Below are positions 46,390 through 53,649 of a DNA stretch of 53,649 nucleotides, one piece after another. The stretch covers positions 1 through 53,649 of the forward strand of contig JAJFII010000003.1 in the NCBI GenBank assembly GCA_021775095.1. Reading direction: 5' to 3'. The number at the start of each line of letters is the position of its first letter. Position 1 is the first letter of the stretch. Made by a program: the position numbers and the translations under genes. The notes under the pieces were generated by a model, which did no database searches, had not been told where the DNA came from, and worked only from the letters and a program-made list of their open reading frames with translations. The DNA is from Rhodospirillales bacterium. Its GTDB lineage: Bacteria; Pseudomonadota; Alphaproteobacteria; Rhodospirillales; Casp-alpha2.

Positions 46390-48327
46390 ATGCAAAAAGT
46401 GCCTGATTTTAGTTTCTGGAACGCGACCAGGGACGAGCTTGTCGACAGAATCAAGTACCTGGAAAACCGCCTGGACGTGACAAATAGCGAGGCAAATTTT
46501 GACGAAACATTCGTCATTAATTCGCTCTTCAATTCCCTGCCAATCGGCATCGCTTACGTCGACAACAACCAAATCTATCGGTTCACCAACGAAAAGTACC
46601 GGGAATTTCTGAACCTTTCGCCGACCACCCTGCTGGGCAAATCAATTGCCGAAGTTTTGGCGCCGGAAACCTATAATATTGCCAAAGTTGCCATGGACAA
46701 AGTATTTGCCGGTACTTCCGTAACCTTTCAGGTCACTTTGATCATCGATGCCGAGACGCAACATCTAAATGTGACTTACCTGCCCGATTTTCGGGAAGAC
46801 CAATCCATTGTCGGGTTTTTTGCATTTGTTCAGGATGTAACCACCCAATATGACCTGCAAAATGAACTACGGGGCAGCGAACTGCGCTACCAGTTACTGG
46901 TTGACGCGATTCCCTACGGAATCGAGGAAATCGACACCGAGGGCACTATTTTGTTTGCCAACGCAACCCACCATAAACAATACGGATATGACCCCAACGA
47001 ACTGATTGGTATGAACATCGGTGAGCTCGAGCCGACGGCCGAAGACGCGGAAAAACTGGCCCGGCACCTGCAAAAAGTCCTTTTGGAGCAACCGCAACCC
47101 GAACCCTATTATGGAAAAAAAACCAAAAGGAACGGCGAATTGATGGATGCCCAGGTGGGCTGGACCTATAAAAGGGATTTGGCCGGACATATTACCGGAT
47201 TTATTGCCATTATTTCCGACATAACCAAACAAAAAGCAGCCGAGCGCTTGCAAAAAGAATCGGCCGATCGCCTTGAGCTGAGTTTGCGTTCGGCAAATAT
47301 CGGAACTTTCAGTTGGAATATAATCGAAAATACCAGTTACTGGGACGAGCGCATGCATGCCATCTGGGGGTTAAAGCCCGGGTCGTTTCTCGATCACAAA
47401 CACAAGGATTTCGAAAAAACCATTCACCCGGATGACCGCGATTTGGTCAACAAGGCGATCGCAAAATCCCTCGAAGACGACACCCCCTTTGATACGGAAT
47501 ACCGCATCTACCGACCCGACGGTCAACTGGTTTATGTGGAAGTTCTTGCTTCCGTTAGCCGCTCAGAGCAGGGACAACCGTTTCGCTTAAATGGTGTTTG
47601 TCTCGACATTTCAGAACGCAAGATAATTGAAAAAATGAAAAGCGAGTTTGTCTCTACGGTCAGCCACGAGTTACGGACACCGTTGACGTCTATTCGCGGT
47701 GCCTTGGGACTTATTGCCGGTGGTGCCCTCGGCGATATCCCGGACAAAGCCATGGATATTATTCATCTGGCGGAGAAAAATGCATCGTCCTTGTCCCGGC
47801 TGGTCAATGATATCCTCGACTTTGAGCGTGCGGATTCCGGCGAACTGGAATTTAACTACGAAGAATTTGAACTGATCGCCTTTCTTGAAATTAATATTCT
47901 GTCACACCAGGGGCTTGCCGATAAATATGCCGTACAGTTTCAACTGACCTTCGACGCCCCTGAAATTCACTTGCAGGCGGACGCTGACCGAATCGCCCAG
48001 GTGATGGCCAACCTGCTTTCCAACGCCGCCAAATATGCGCCCAGGAACGGGACCGTTGCCATCGATGTGAAATCCGACGCCGAATATGTCGAAGTTTTCG
48101 TCGCCGATGGTGGCGCCGGCATTCCCGAGGAATTCCAGGCAAAAATTTTTGACCGGTTTACCCAGGCCTCGGCGACGGACGACCGTAATTTCGGCGGTGC
48201 CGGTCTCGGCCTGAGCATCTGCAAATTGATTGTCGACCAGCACCACGGCGAAATCGACTTCGAATCTTCACCCGATCACGGCACGGCATTTCATTTTAAA
48301 ATCCCCCGTCGAAAAATCCCGTCTTAA
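46390..48327 (+). CDS. Soluble multi-PAS sensor histidine kinase
   Basis: A 645-residue histidine kinase without membrane segments. A short coiled-coil start (about 10-32) is followed by three PAS domains (about 45-155, 165-285, 295-412), HisKA with phospho-acceptor H426 (VSHELRTPLTS), and HATPase with NLLSNAAKYAP and FGGAGLGLSICK. It therefore probably senses a cytoplasmic signal. No response regulator gene adjoins it. The start at 46390 has GAGGG upstream; an earlier ATG at 46360 is in frame. Its stop overlaps the convergent cbiB stop by 4 nt. Confidence 0.88.
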   Translation: MQKVPDFSFWNATRDELVDRIKYLENRLDVTNSEANFDETFVINSLFNSLPIGIAYVDNNQIYRFTNEKYREFLNLSPTTLLGKSIAEVLAPETYNIAKVAMDKVFAGTSVTFQVTLIIDAETQHLNVTYLPDFREDQSIVGFFAFVQDVTTQYDLQNELRGSELRYQLLVDAIPYGIEEIDTEGTILFANATHHKQYGYDPNELIGMNIGELEPTAEDAEKLARHLQKVLLEQPQPEPYYGKKTKRNGELMDAQVGWTYKRDLAGHITGFIAIISDITKQKAAERLQKESADRLELSLRSANIGTFSWNIIENTSYWDERMHAIWGLKPGSFLDHKHKDFEKTIHPDDRDLVNKAIAKSLEDDTPFDTEYRIYRPDGQLVYVEVLASVSRSEQGQPFRLNGVCLDISERKIIEKMKSEFVSTVSHELRTPLTSIRGALGLIAGGALGDIPDKAMDIIHLAEKNASSLSRLVNDILDFERADSGELEFNYEEFELIAFLEINILSHQGLADKYAVQFQLTFDAPEIHLQADADRIAQVMANLLSNAAKYAPRNGTVAIDVKSDAEYVEVFVADGGAGIPEEFQAKIFDRFTQASATDDRNFGGAGLGLSICKLIVDQHHGEIDFESSPDHGTAFHFKIPRRKIPS

Positions 48328-49328
48328 TCGACGTTCAGGCGCACCACGGCGATGGCTGCCACCCAACCGGTATTGATGATCAGCGCCACCACATACATAT
48401 AAAGAGCCTTTTCTATATCGGTAATTTTCGCCCGTGCCGTTCCGTCTCCCATCCAGGCATCCTTGACCACCCGGTTGGAATAACGGCGCGGCCCCGCCAG
48501 GGCCAACCCCAACGCTCCGGCCATGGGCGCCTCACACCATCCGGCATTTGGTGAGCGGTGTTTGCCCGCATCACGCAGCATTGTTTTTAGCGCCCGCAGG
48601 GGATTTGCCGTTGGTGTGAAACAAGCTGCCAGAACTAAAAACAAACCGGTCAATCGCGCCGGAATCAAATTCAAAACATCATCGAGGCGCGCCGCAGTCA
48701 TTCCAAAGGCCCGATATCTGGCATTTCGATGGCCTATCATCGAATCCATGGTGTTAACGGCCTTGTAAATGATCAAACCGGGAAAACCAAACAGCAGGTA
48801 CCAGAAGATCGGGGCGACAACCCCATCACAAAGGTTCTCCGCTGCGGTTTCTATGGCCGCCCGACAAACGCCGTGCACGTCCAACTGGGCAGGGTCACGA
48901 CCGACGATGTGGGCCACCGCTTGGCGACCGGGCTCGACGCCAAATTCCAGTGCTGTCGCCACCGCCTTTACGTGATCGTATAAACTTCGGCCAGCCAGAA
49001 TCAAGGTCAGCAATATCAATTCCAAAACCCAGCCAAAAGTGTGATTCAGCGTTAACCAGGCAATCGCCACACCAACGCCACCCGTCACAGTGATGACAAT
49101 AACCACCGTTAACGCACCGCGAAATGCCCGGTCCACGTCACCTCTTTTTTCGCGATTCAGTTTACGGTCAAGAAAGTGGATCAAATGGCCAATGTGGACG
49201 ACCGGGTGTTTGATAAACCGTGTCAGCCCCGGCATATCACCCAAATAGGCATCGAAAAAAATGGCCAATATGAGCAAGACAAGCGGGTCAAAGGCGTGCG
49301 CATCGCCGGCCATTCCAAAAGTGTACAT
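48324..49328 (-). CDS. cbiB: Adenosylcobinamide-phosphate synthase CbiB
   Basis: A 334-residue inner-membrane protein that attaches (R)-1-amino-2-propanol phosphate or a related aminopropanol to adenosylcobyric acid. It has several hydrophobic helices and the family motifs FDAYLGD, HPVVHIGHLIHFLD, TAAENLCDGVVAPIFWY and MDSMIGHRNARYRAFG. It is called CobD in alphaproteobacterial naming. It lies on the strand opposite to the other corrinoid genes here, convergent with the histidine kinase. Confidence 0.93.
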   Translation of the reverse strand: MYTFGMAGDAHAFDPLVLLILAIFFDAYLGDMPGLTRFIKHPVVHIGHLIHFLDRKLNREKRGDVDRAFRGALTVVIVITVTGGVGVAIAWLTLNHTFGWVLELILLTLILAGRSLYDHVKAVATALEFGVEPGRQAVAHIVGRDPAQLDVHGVCRAAIETAAENLCDGVVAPIFWYLLFGFPGLIIYKAVNTMDSMIGHRNARYRAFGMTAARLDDVLNLIPARLTGLFLVLAACFTPTANPLRALKTMLRDAGKHRSPNAGWCEAPMAGALGLALAGPRRYSNRVVKDAWMGDGTARAKITDIEKALYMYVVALIINTGWVAAIAVVRLNVD

Positions 49329-49449
49329 AACAAATCCTAGCGTTTCCGGATGATAAATCGAAACCCGCTAAAAAGAAGTTAAAGATTTAGCAACGGTTTT
49401 TCTCTTAAAGTCCTATGTTTTTATGTAATTTTTGACTACCTATAGGGCT

Positions 49450-51003
49450 ATGGCTGAGCAACCTGAATTGTCACTCGAAGCGGAACCGGAAATCTCCCTG
49501 GACGATGGTGCCACAGCTTTGCCTGAATTGGATGTGGGGGACAGCCTGGAATCCTTAACGGAAACCGATGAGAGCCGACAATTAGAGGCCGAAGACAAGC
49601 TGGAAAAGGAGGCGGATTCCGACGGGTTAACGGAGCTCACGGCGGCACCGGGACAGGAAATGATGAGCGATCCCCCATCCGCCATGGAATCGCAACCCGC
49701 GTCCGACCCGCAACCGACATTGGAAATAAATTCGGAACCCGCAGTTGAACCCCTAATGCAGCCTGATGCGGAACCGGTGATGGCCACCGATCTGGCGACG
49801 TCGCCGCCGACAGGGGCTTCAATCCAAACCGCAGACCCGGGACCCGCGGTCCGTGAACCTTTATCGGAAATGGCATCGGCACCGGATATTATCGATGCCC
49901 TGGCCCAGGTTGTCGGTGCCGTCGAACGCCTGCTTCAGGCGGTGCCACAATGGGCTACCCTGGTCTTTGCCGTATTCATGGCGGCGATAATCGGGTTATT
50001 GGTGGGTTGGCGAATCAGCCGTCGGGGTGGCGCAAAACCGCAGGCCCCGGCAACTGAAACGCCGACGGTCCGCGCCGCCCTGCCCGCGCCGGAAAATCCG
50101 GCGTTTAAAAATTATCAGGTCTTTTTGGAAACCAAAGGCGTCTCGGCCAAGGAACGGGACGCTCAAATGCGCGCGTTTTCCGAACGATACCGGGAAATGC
50201 GCCAGAACCTGCGCGACCTGATCCCGGGCAACAAAGAACTGGCCGAGCAGGTTGAATTGGTGCGCGACGCACTGGACGCCGGCGACTTTGATCGGACTTA
50301 TGTTCTGTTGACACGCATCGGCAATAAGGAAAACGCCGATGGTCTGGAGAAACGGACAGCCGCCCTTAAACACCTGATGGCTGCCGCCATTGCAAAATCC
50401 GTCGCCGGTGATTTGCAGATGTCACGCCTGGACTACGAATCCGCCGCCGACAATTTCCGCCAGGCGGTCGAGGCCCTGCCGCCATTTCAGGAAGATTTAC
50501 ATGCCGAATATCTCAATAAATATGGGACGGCCAGTTATCAGGCGGGGCACCACGAGACGGCGATAGCGGCCTTTGAACGGGCCTTGCAGATATTGGAAAA
50601 GCGTCTCGGCAAAAACCATCCGGACGTGGCAACGGCTCTCAATAATCTGGCCTTACTGCATTACTCCCGGGGAAATTACGATGCGGCCGAACCCCTGTAT
50701 AAAAGATCCCTGACCATTGATGAACAAACCTTAGGAATTGATCACGCCGGAGTTGCCACGGATTTGAACAATTTGGCGCTGCTCTACAAAAAGAAAGGCA
50801 ATCTCGAAGAAGCCGAACCGCTTTTACGCCGCGCCATGGAAATTAAAGAAAAAAACTTCGATCCCGGCCATCCGAGTTTGGTAACCGGGCTGCGCAATTA
50901 CGCATCTCTTCTGCGCAGCTTGGGCCGCGAAGAAGAAGCCGATGTCTATGAGCGCCGGGCCACGGTTCTGCCGCCCAGTCGCACCGGAATTGCTGCCGAA
51001 TAA
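49450..51003 (+). CDS. TPR-repeat membrane protein with acidic N-terminal region
   Basis: A 517-residue protein. Residues 1-165 are acidic and Pro-rich with low complexity, then a single transmembrane helix (about 168-188: WATLVFAVFMAAIIGLL), and a C-terminal part with tetratricopeptide repeats. About 380-490 contains kinesin light chain-like TPR units of 42 residues (NHPDVATALNNLALLHYSRG, DHAGVATDLNNLALL). The ATG at 49450 is used; a TTG at 49432 lies upstream. It is a likely scaffold at the inner membrane. Its partners are unknown, and it follows cbiB divergently and precedes the cbiX operon. Confidence 0.8.
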   Translation: MAEQPELSLEAEPEISLDDGATALPELDVGDSLESLTETDESRQLEAEDKLEKEADSDGLTELTAAPGQEMMSDPPSAMESQPASDPQPTLEINSEPAVEPLMQPDAEPVMATDLATSPPTGASIQTADPGPAVREPLSEMASAPDIIDALAQVVGAVERLLQAVPQWATLVFAVFMAAIIGLLVGWRISRRGGAKPQAPATETPTVRAALPAPENPAFKNYQVFLETKGVSAKERDAQMRAFSERYREMRQNLRDLIPGNKELAEQVELVRDALDAGDFDRTYVLLTRIGNKENADGLEKRTAALKHLMAAAIAKSVAGDLQMSRLDYESAADNFRQAVEALPPFQEDLHAEYLNKYGTASYQAGHHETAIAAFERALQILEKRLGKNHPDVATALNNLALLHYSRGNYDAAEPLYKRSLTIDEQTLGIDHAGVATDLNNLALLYKKKGNLEEAEPLLRRAMEIKEKNFDPGHPSLVTGLRNYASLLRSLGREEEADVYERRATVLPPSRTGIAAE

Positions 51004-51220
51004 CAGCACGCACCCCGCCCTCTTTAAACATCCCGCCCAAGCGGCGTTCGCTGCCATCGTCAATCAACAACCCAAACACCCTGATTTTACGCCCTGTTTA
51101 TCATCCCTCGATTGACGGTCACCGCAAAATAAGGGTCGGCAGAAAAATACTTACAAATCCGGCTTTTTTAACCCGCTACAGCGCCCTATAGTGCCGCCAC
51201 TTAATAAAGAGCCGGAGGCA

Positions 51221-51310
51221 ATGACCAGCTCTTTCAACTCGCAGCCCTGGTGTCATAAGAACCAGCTGTGCAAATCACGCTCGGAGGCAAAGGACCAAGC
51301 GGATGAGTGA
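51221..51310 (+). CDS. 29-residue leader ORF overlapping cbiX
   Basis: An ATG at 51221 is preceded by CCGGAGGCA, a good Shine-Dalgarno sequence, and encodes MTSSFNSQPWCHKNQLCKSR plus nine residues. Its stop TGA lies 8 nt inside cbiX, so the two frames overlap like coupled genes. The peptide has two Cys, one His and one Trp. The family is unknown; it might be a metal- or corrinoid-responsive leader, but this is speculative. Confidence 0.35.
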   Translation: MTSSFNSQPWCHKNQLCKSRSEAKDQADE

Positions 51311-52265
51311 ACAACCGGCCCTGTTCCTTTATGGTGATCGGGGATCTGATGGGGCCTTTGCCAAGGCATTTTCTGATTTTGTCGACGCCATGCGCAATCA
51401 AATGCCCAACCATCTGATTGAAGGGGGTTTGGTGGACGCTGCGGGGACTACCATACCCCATGGTCTGGAGGTTCTGGTCAGGCGCGGTGCCACAACCATC
51501 GTCTGTGCGCCGACCCTGCTATTTGGTTGCAACCACCAGAATCACAACTTCCCCGACGACATCAACAATTTCAGAACCGCGCACCCGGATATTGATTTTG
51601 TGTTTGCCCGGGATCTGGATGGCGATGGCAGATTGTTATTGGCGGCCCGCGACCAGATCCAGGCCTGTGAGTCCACCAGCGACAAAATCATTGCACGCGA
51701 ACAAACCCTATTGATGGTTGTTGGACCAGAATCCGATGATATACAAGCCAGCGCAAACCTCGCCAAAGCGTCCCGTATGCTGTGGGAAGGCATGGGTTTT
51801 GGCTGGGCCGAAGTCAGTTTTGGCGGCAATACCTATCCAACGGTTGATGTCGGTATGGCCCACGCAGCAAAGTTGGGTTTTAAACGTATAATTGTTTTTC
51901 CCTATTTTTTCTTTACCGATCAATCGCTGCCCGGCCTCTATCAAAGGGCCGATGCGGCGGTCGCAAAAAATACCGAAATCGAAATTCTGCATGCCGCCCC
52001 GTTAAACGGCCATCACCTGTTAATTGGGTGTATAAGGGACCGGGTCGACGAGGCGGTCACCGGTTCAAATGCCATGAATTGCCTGTTGTGTGCCTACCGG
52101 GAACAAATCATTGGCCCTGAAATACCGAGCGACGACGGACCGGGTCCAGACGACCCTGAACAGGGACAGGGCCCAGACGACCCTAAACGGGCACGTGGTC
52201 ACCGACATGCCGACGCGCACAACCCTCCCGACACATCGGCTGCCACCGCCAAAGTGACGGATTGA
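51303..52265 (+). CDS. cbiX: CbiX-type (sirohydrochlorin) cobaltochelatase, divergent
   Basis: A 320-residue two-lobed chelatase resembling the long CbiX family, which inserts cobalt in the B12 pathway. The C-terminal lobe (130-250) is well conserved, with MLWEGMGFGWAEVSF and FKRIIVFPYFFFT, and is followed by a cluster/metal segment MNCLLCAYRE and a His-rich tail (RGHRHADAHN) after two GPDDP repeats. The N-terminal lobe is divergent: the usual GHGS catalytic-His motif reads LYGDRGSDG, so the expected His is absent, although CNHQNHN retains His residues. Gene order before cobH-cobL supports the role; activity is uncertain. Confidence 0.78.
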   Translation: MSEQPALFLYGDRGSDGAFAKAFSDFVDAMRNQMPNHLIEGGLVDAAGTTIPHGLEVLVRRGATTIVCAPTLLFGCNHQNHNFPDDINNFRTAHPDIDFVFARDLDGDGRLLLAARDQIQACESTSDKIIAREQTLLMVVGPESDDIQASANLAKASRMLWEGMGFGWAEVSFGGNTYPTVDVGMAHAAKLGFKRIIVFPYFFFTDQSLPGLYQRADAAVAKNTEIEILHAAPLNGHHLLIGCIRDRVDEAVTGSNAMNCLLCAYREQIIGPEIPSDDGPGPDDPEQGQGPDDPKRARGHRHADAHNPPDTSAATAKVTD

Positions 52266-52274
52266 GATGCCGCC

Positions 52275-52919
52275 ATGAAGCGTGCCTCCCCTGCTTATTC
52301 ATATGTCCGTGATCCAGCTGAAATTTATCGTCAGTCCTTTGATACTGTCCGCAGAGAAGCCTGCCTGGAGGGTTTGCCGGAGGACGTCGCGGAGGCGGCC
52401 GTTCGCATGATCCACGCCTGCGGTATGCCCGACATCGTTGACGACTTGTATTTTCATTCGGACGTGATTGTGCGTGGCCGGGCGGCACTCATGGCTGGTG
52501 CGCCCCTACTTGTTGACGCTGAAATGGTGGCTGCGGGAATTATCGGTTCGCGCCTGCCGAAAAACAATCCGATCCTATGTACCCTCAACGATCCGCGCAC
52601 CGCCGATCATGCCAGGGCCATCGCCAATACCCGTTCCGCCGCTGCCGTCGATTTTTGGACTGAACATTTAGAGGGCGCGGTTGTGGTTATCGGCAATGCA
52701 CCGACTGCACTTTTCAGGTTGCTGGAAGTGGTACACGACAGCGGCCCACGCCCGGCTGCGGTCTTTGGTTTTCCTGTCGGTTTCATTGGCGCGGCCGAAT
52801 CCAAGCAGGGTTTGATTGACTTCAATGACGATCTGGCGTTCATGACCCTGGCGGGACGGCGCGGCGGCAGCGCCATTGCCTGTGCCTCGATCAACGCACT
52901 TGCCGGCGGTCTGTCGTGA
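52275..52919 (+). CDS. cobH: Precorrin-8X methylmutase CobH
   Basis: A 214-residue enzyme that moves the methyl group from C-11 to C-12 to form hydrogenobyrinic acid (or the cobalt form). The catalytic His is H47 (RMIHACG). LYFHSDVIVRGRAAL, AVDFWTEHLEGAVVVIGNAP and GFPVGFIGAAESKQGL are family signatures. It begins 9 bp after the cbiX stop, and its stop overlaps the GTG of cobL by 3 nt. Confidence 0.95.
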   Translation: MKRASPAYSYVRDPAEIYRQSFDTVRREACLEGLPEDVAEAAVRMIHACGMPDIVDDLYFHSDVIVRGRAALMAGAPLLVDAEMVAAGIIGSRLPKNNPILCTLNDPRTADHARAIANTRSAAAVDFWTEHLEGAVVVIGNAPTALFRLLEVVHDSGPRPAAVFGFPVGFIGAAESKQGLIDFNDDLAFMTLAGRRGGSAIACASINALAGGLS

Positions 52920-53649
52920 ACCCCTGGATCACGGTTGTTGGACTGACCGATCGAGGCCTCGACGGTTTGCCGGCGGCCACCAGATCGCTGATTGACGGTG
53001 CCGACATTTTGGTTGGCGGCCGCCGCCATCTCGCAATGGTAGCAACCACCGGAGCCCGGCAATTCGACTGGTCGGACGGCCTTGATCCAGCCTGCGAAGC
53101 CATAGCCGGGGAGCGCGGCAAAGACATTGTAGTCCTGGCCTCCGGCGACCCCTTAAATTATGGCATCGGCGCAAAACTCGTGAACCGGTTTGGCGCCTGT
53201 GCCGTGCATTTTATACCCGCTGCCAGTGCCTTCAGTTTGGCTGCAGCCCGCATGGGTTGGTCCCTGCCCGATGTCCATTGTTTGACCGTTCACGGTCGCC
53301 CGCTTGAAATCGTTCACCTTCATCTCGCCCCCGGGGCCCGGTTGCTGGTTCTCAGTTGGCATGGGAAAACCCCAAAGGCGCTGGCCGAACTGCTGGTTGG
53401 CAAAGGGTTCGGCGAAAGCCAGATAACGGTCCTTGAGCATATGGAAGGGAGCAGAGAAAATCGCACCGAAGGGACCGCCAGCCAATGGCCGGCCCGCGAC
53501 TCTACGCCATTGAATACCATTGCCGTGGACTGTGTGGCCGGCCCCGATGCGGTTTATTGGCCGCGCGTTCCGGGCTTGCCTGAAGCGGCTTACCAGCACG
53601 ACGGCAAAATCACTAAACGTGAAGTCCGTGCCGCCACGCTGGCGGCGCT
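52916..53649 (+). CDS. cobL: Precorrin-6Y C5,15-methyltransferase CobL (CbiE-CbiT), partial
   Basis: A GTG at 52916 overlaps the cobH stop by 3 nt and opens a frame that runs off the window. The 244 codons present cover the CbiE SAM-dependent methyltransferase domain (starting MNPWITVVGLTDRGLDGL; VLASGDPLNYGIG is the GDP motif; IPAASAFSLAAARMGW) and then QHDGKITKREVRAATLA, which begins the decarboxylating CbiT domain. The full protein should be about 400 residues. It methylates C5 and C15 and removes the acetate carboxyl at C12 of the corrin precursor. Confidence 0.92.
   Translation, partial: MNPWITVVGLTDRGLDGLPAATRSLIDGADILVGGRRHLAMVATTGARQFDWSDGLDPACEAIAGERGKDIVVLASGDPLNYGIGAKLVNRFGACAVHFIPAASAFSLAAARMGWSLPDVHCLTVHGRPLEIVHLHLAPGARLLVLSWHGKTPKALAELLVGKGFGESQITVLEHMEGSRENRTEGTASQWPARDSTPLNTIAVDCVAGPDAVYWPRVPGLPEAAYQHDGKITKREVRAATLAA

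Noticed and set aside
51004-51302. Cobalamin riboswitch before cbiX
   Set aside because: GCCAC and AGCCGGAGG fragments are present, but the B12-box (AGCC.GGAGACC.GCC) and the upstream core blocks could not be assembled.
1-53649. CRISPR arrays, tRNA or rRNA genes, insertion sequences, prophage
   Set aside because: No regular repeat-spacer pattern, cloverleaf with conserved TTCGA arm, rRNA segment, transposase or phage protein was recognised by eye; a tRNAscan or covariance search could still find a short RNA.

Overview
The window looks like a chromosomal segment of a free-living alphaproteobacterium, probably near the Rhodospirillales. The evidence is a Fur-family Irr regulator next to fabA-fabB-fabI, a SAM-II riboswitch in front of an O-succinylhomoserine sulfhydrylase gene, a class I lysyl-tRNA synthetase, plant-type glutamate-cysteine ligase and a CobH/CobL-type corrin pathway. 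This placement is inference from gene content. There are no rRNA, tRNA, CRISPR, phage or insertion-sequence genes. The only clearly degraded locus is a vapBC toxin-antitoxin remnant.

Layout. Positions 305-15622 are all on the minus strand. Reading in the direction of transcription they are: pmbA; a lipid A/Kdo block (msbA, DUF374 acyltransferase, waaA, lpxK, lpxL, joined by 4-nt overlaps); a class III nucleotide cyclase; an SDR dehydrogenase; fabA-fabB-fabI; irr; rubrerythrin; a strong terminator; a GlpC/HdrD-like Fe-S protein; and DUF3501. Positions 15854-21743 (plus strand) hold a ferredoxin module (korA, korB, an adrenodoxin-reductase-like NADP reductase, a rhodanese) and then a LuxR solo. 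Positions 21832-25877 (minus) hold a nucleoside hydrolase and two metZ paralogues. One paralogue has a promoter, SAM-II riboswitch and terminator; the other does not.

Positions 26198-38316 carry tldD (partner of pmbA, about 10 kb away), a DMT exporter, a DEAD-box helicase, a SulP permease, a small secreted protein, rsmE-gshA, ubiA, an uncharacterised protein and a GAF/HD-GYP phosphodiesterase. Positions 38569-39120 contain the vapBC remnant. Then come ubiD, class I lysK and a DUF3179 protein.

From 43517 to the right edge the window is mostly adenosylcobalamin synthesis: cobO, a Ysc84-like lipoprotein, cobQ, cbiB, and, after a TPR membrane protein, cbiX-cobH-cobL, with cobL cut by the window end. 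A soluble triple-PAS histidine kinase sits among them. No B12 riboswitch was recognised.

The genes suggest a Gram-negative cell with a Kdo-lipid A outer membrane, anaerobic-type unsaturated fatty acid synthesis through FabA/FabB, iron/heme-responsive control, peroxide defence through rubrerythrin, ferredoxin-linked 2-oxoglutarate metabolism, ubiquinone synthesis and de novo B12 synthesis. Start codons were chosen by Shine-Dalgarno sequence and family length where the longest frame looked over-extended.
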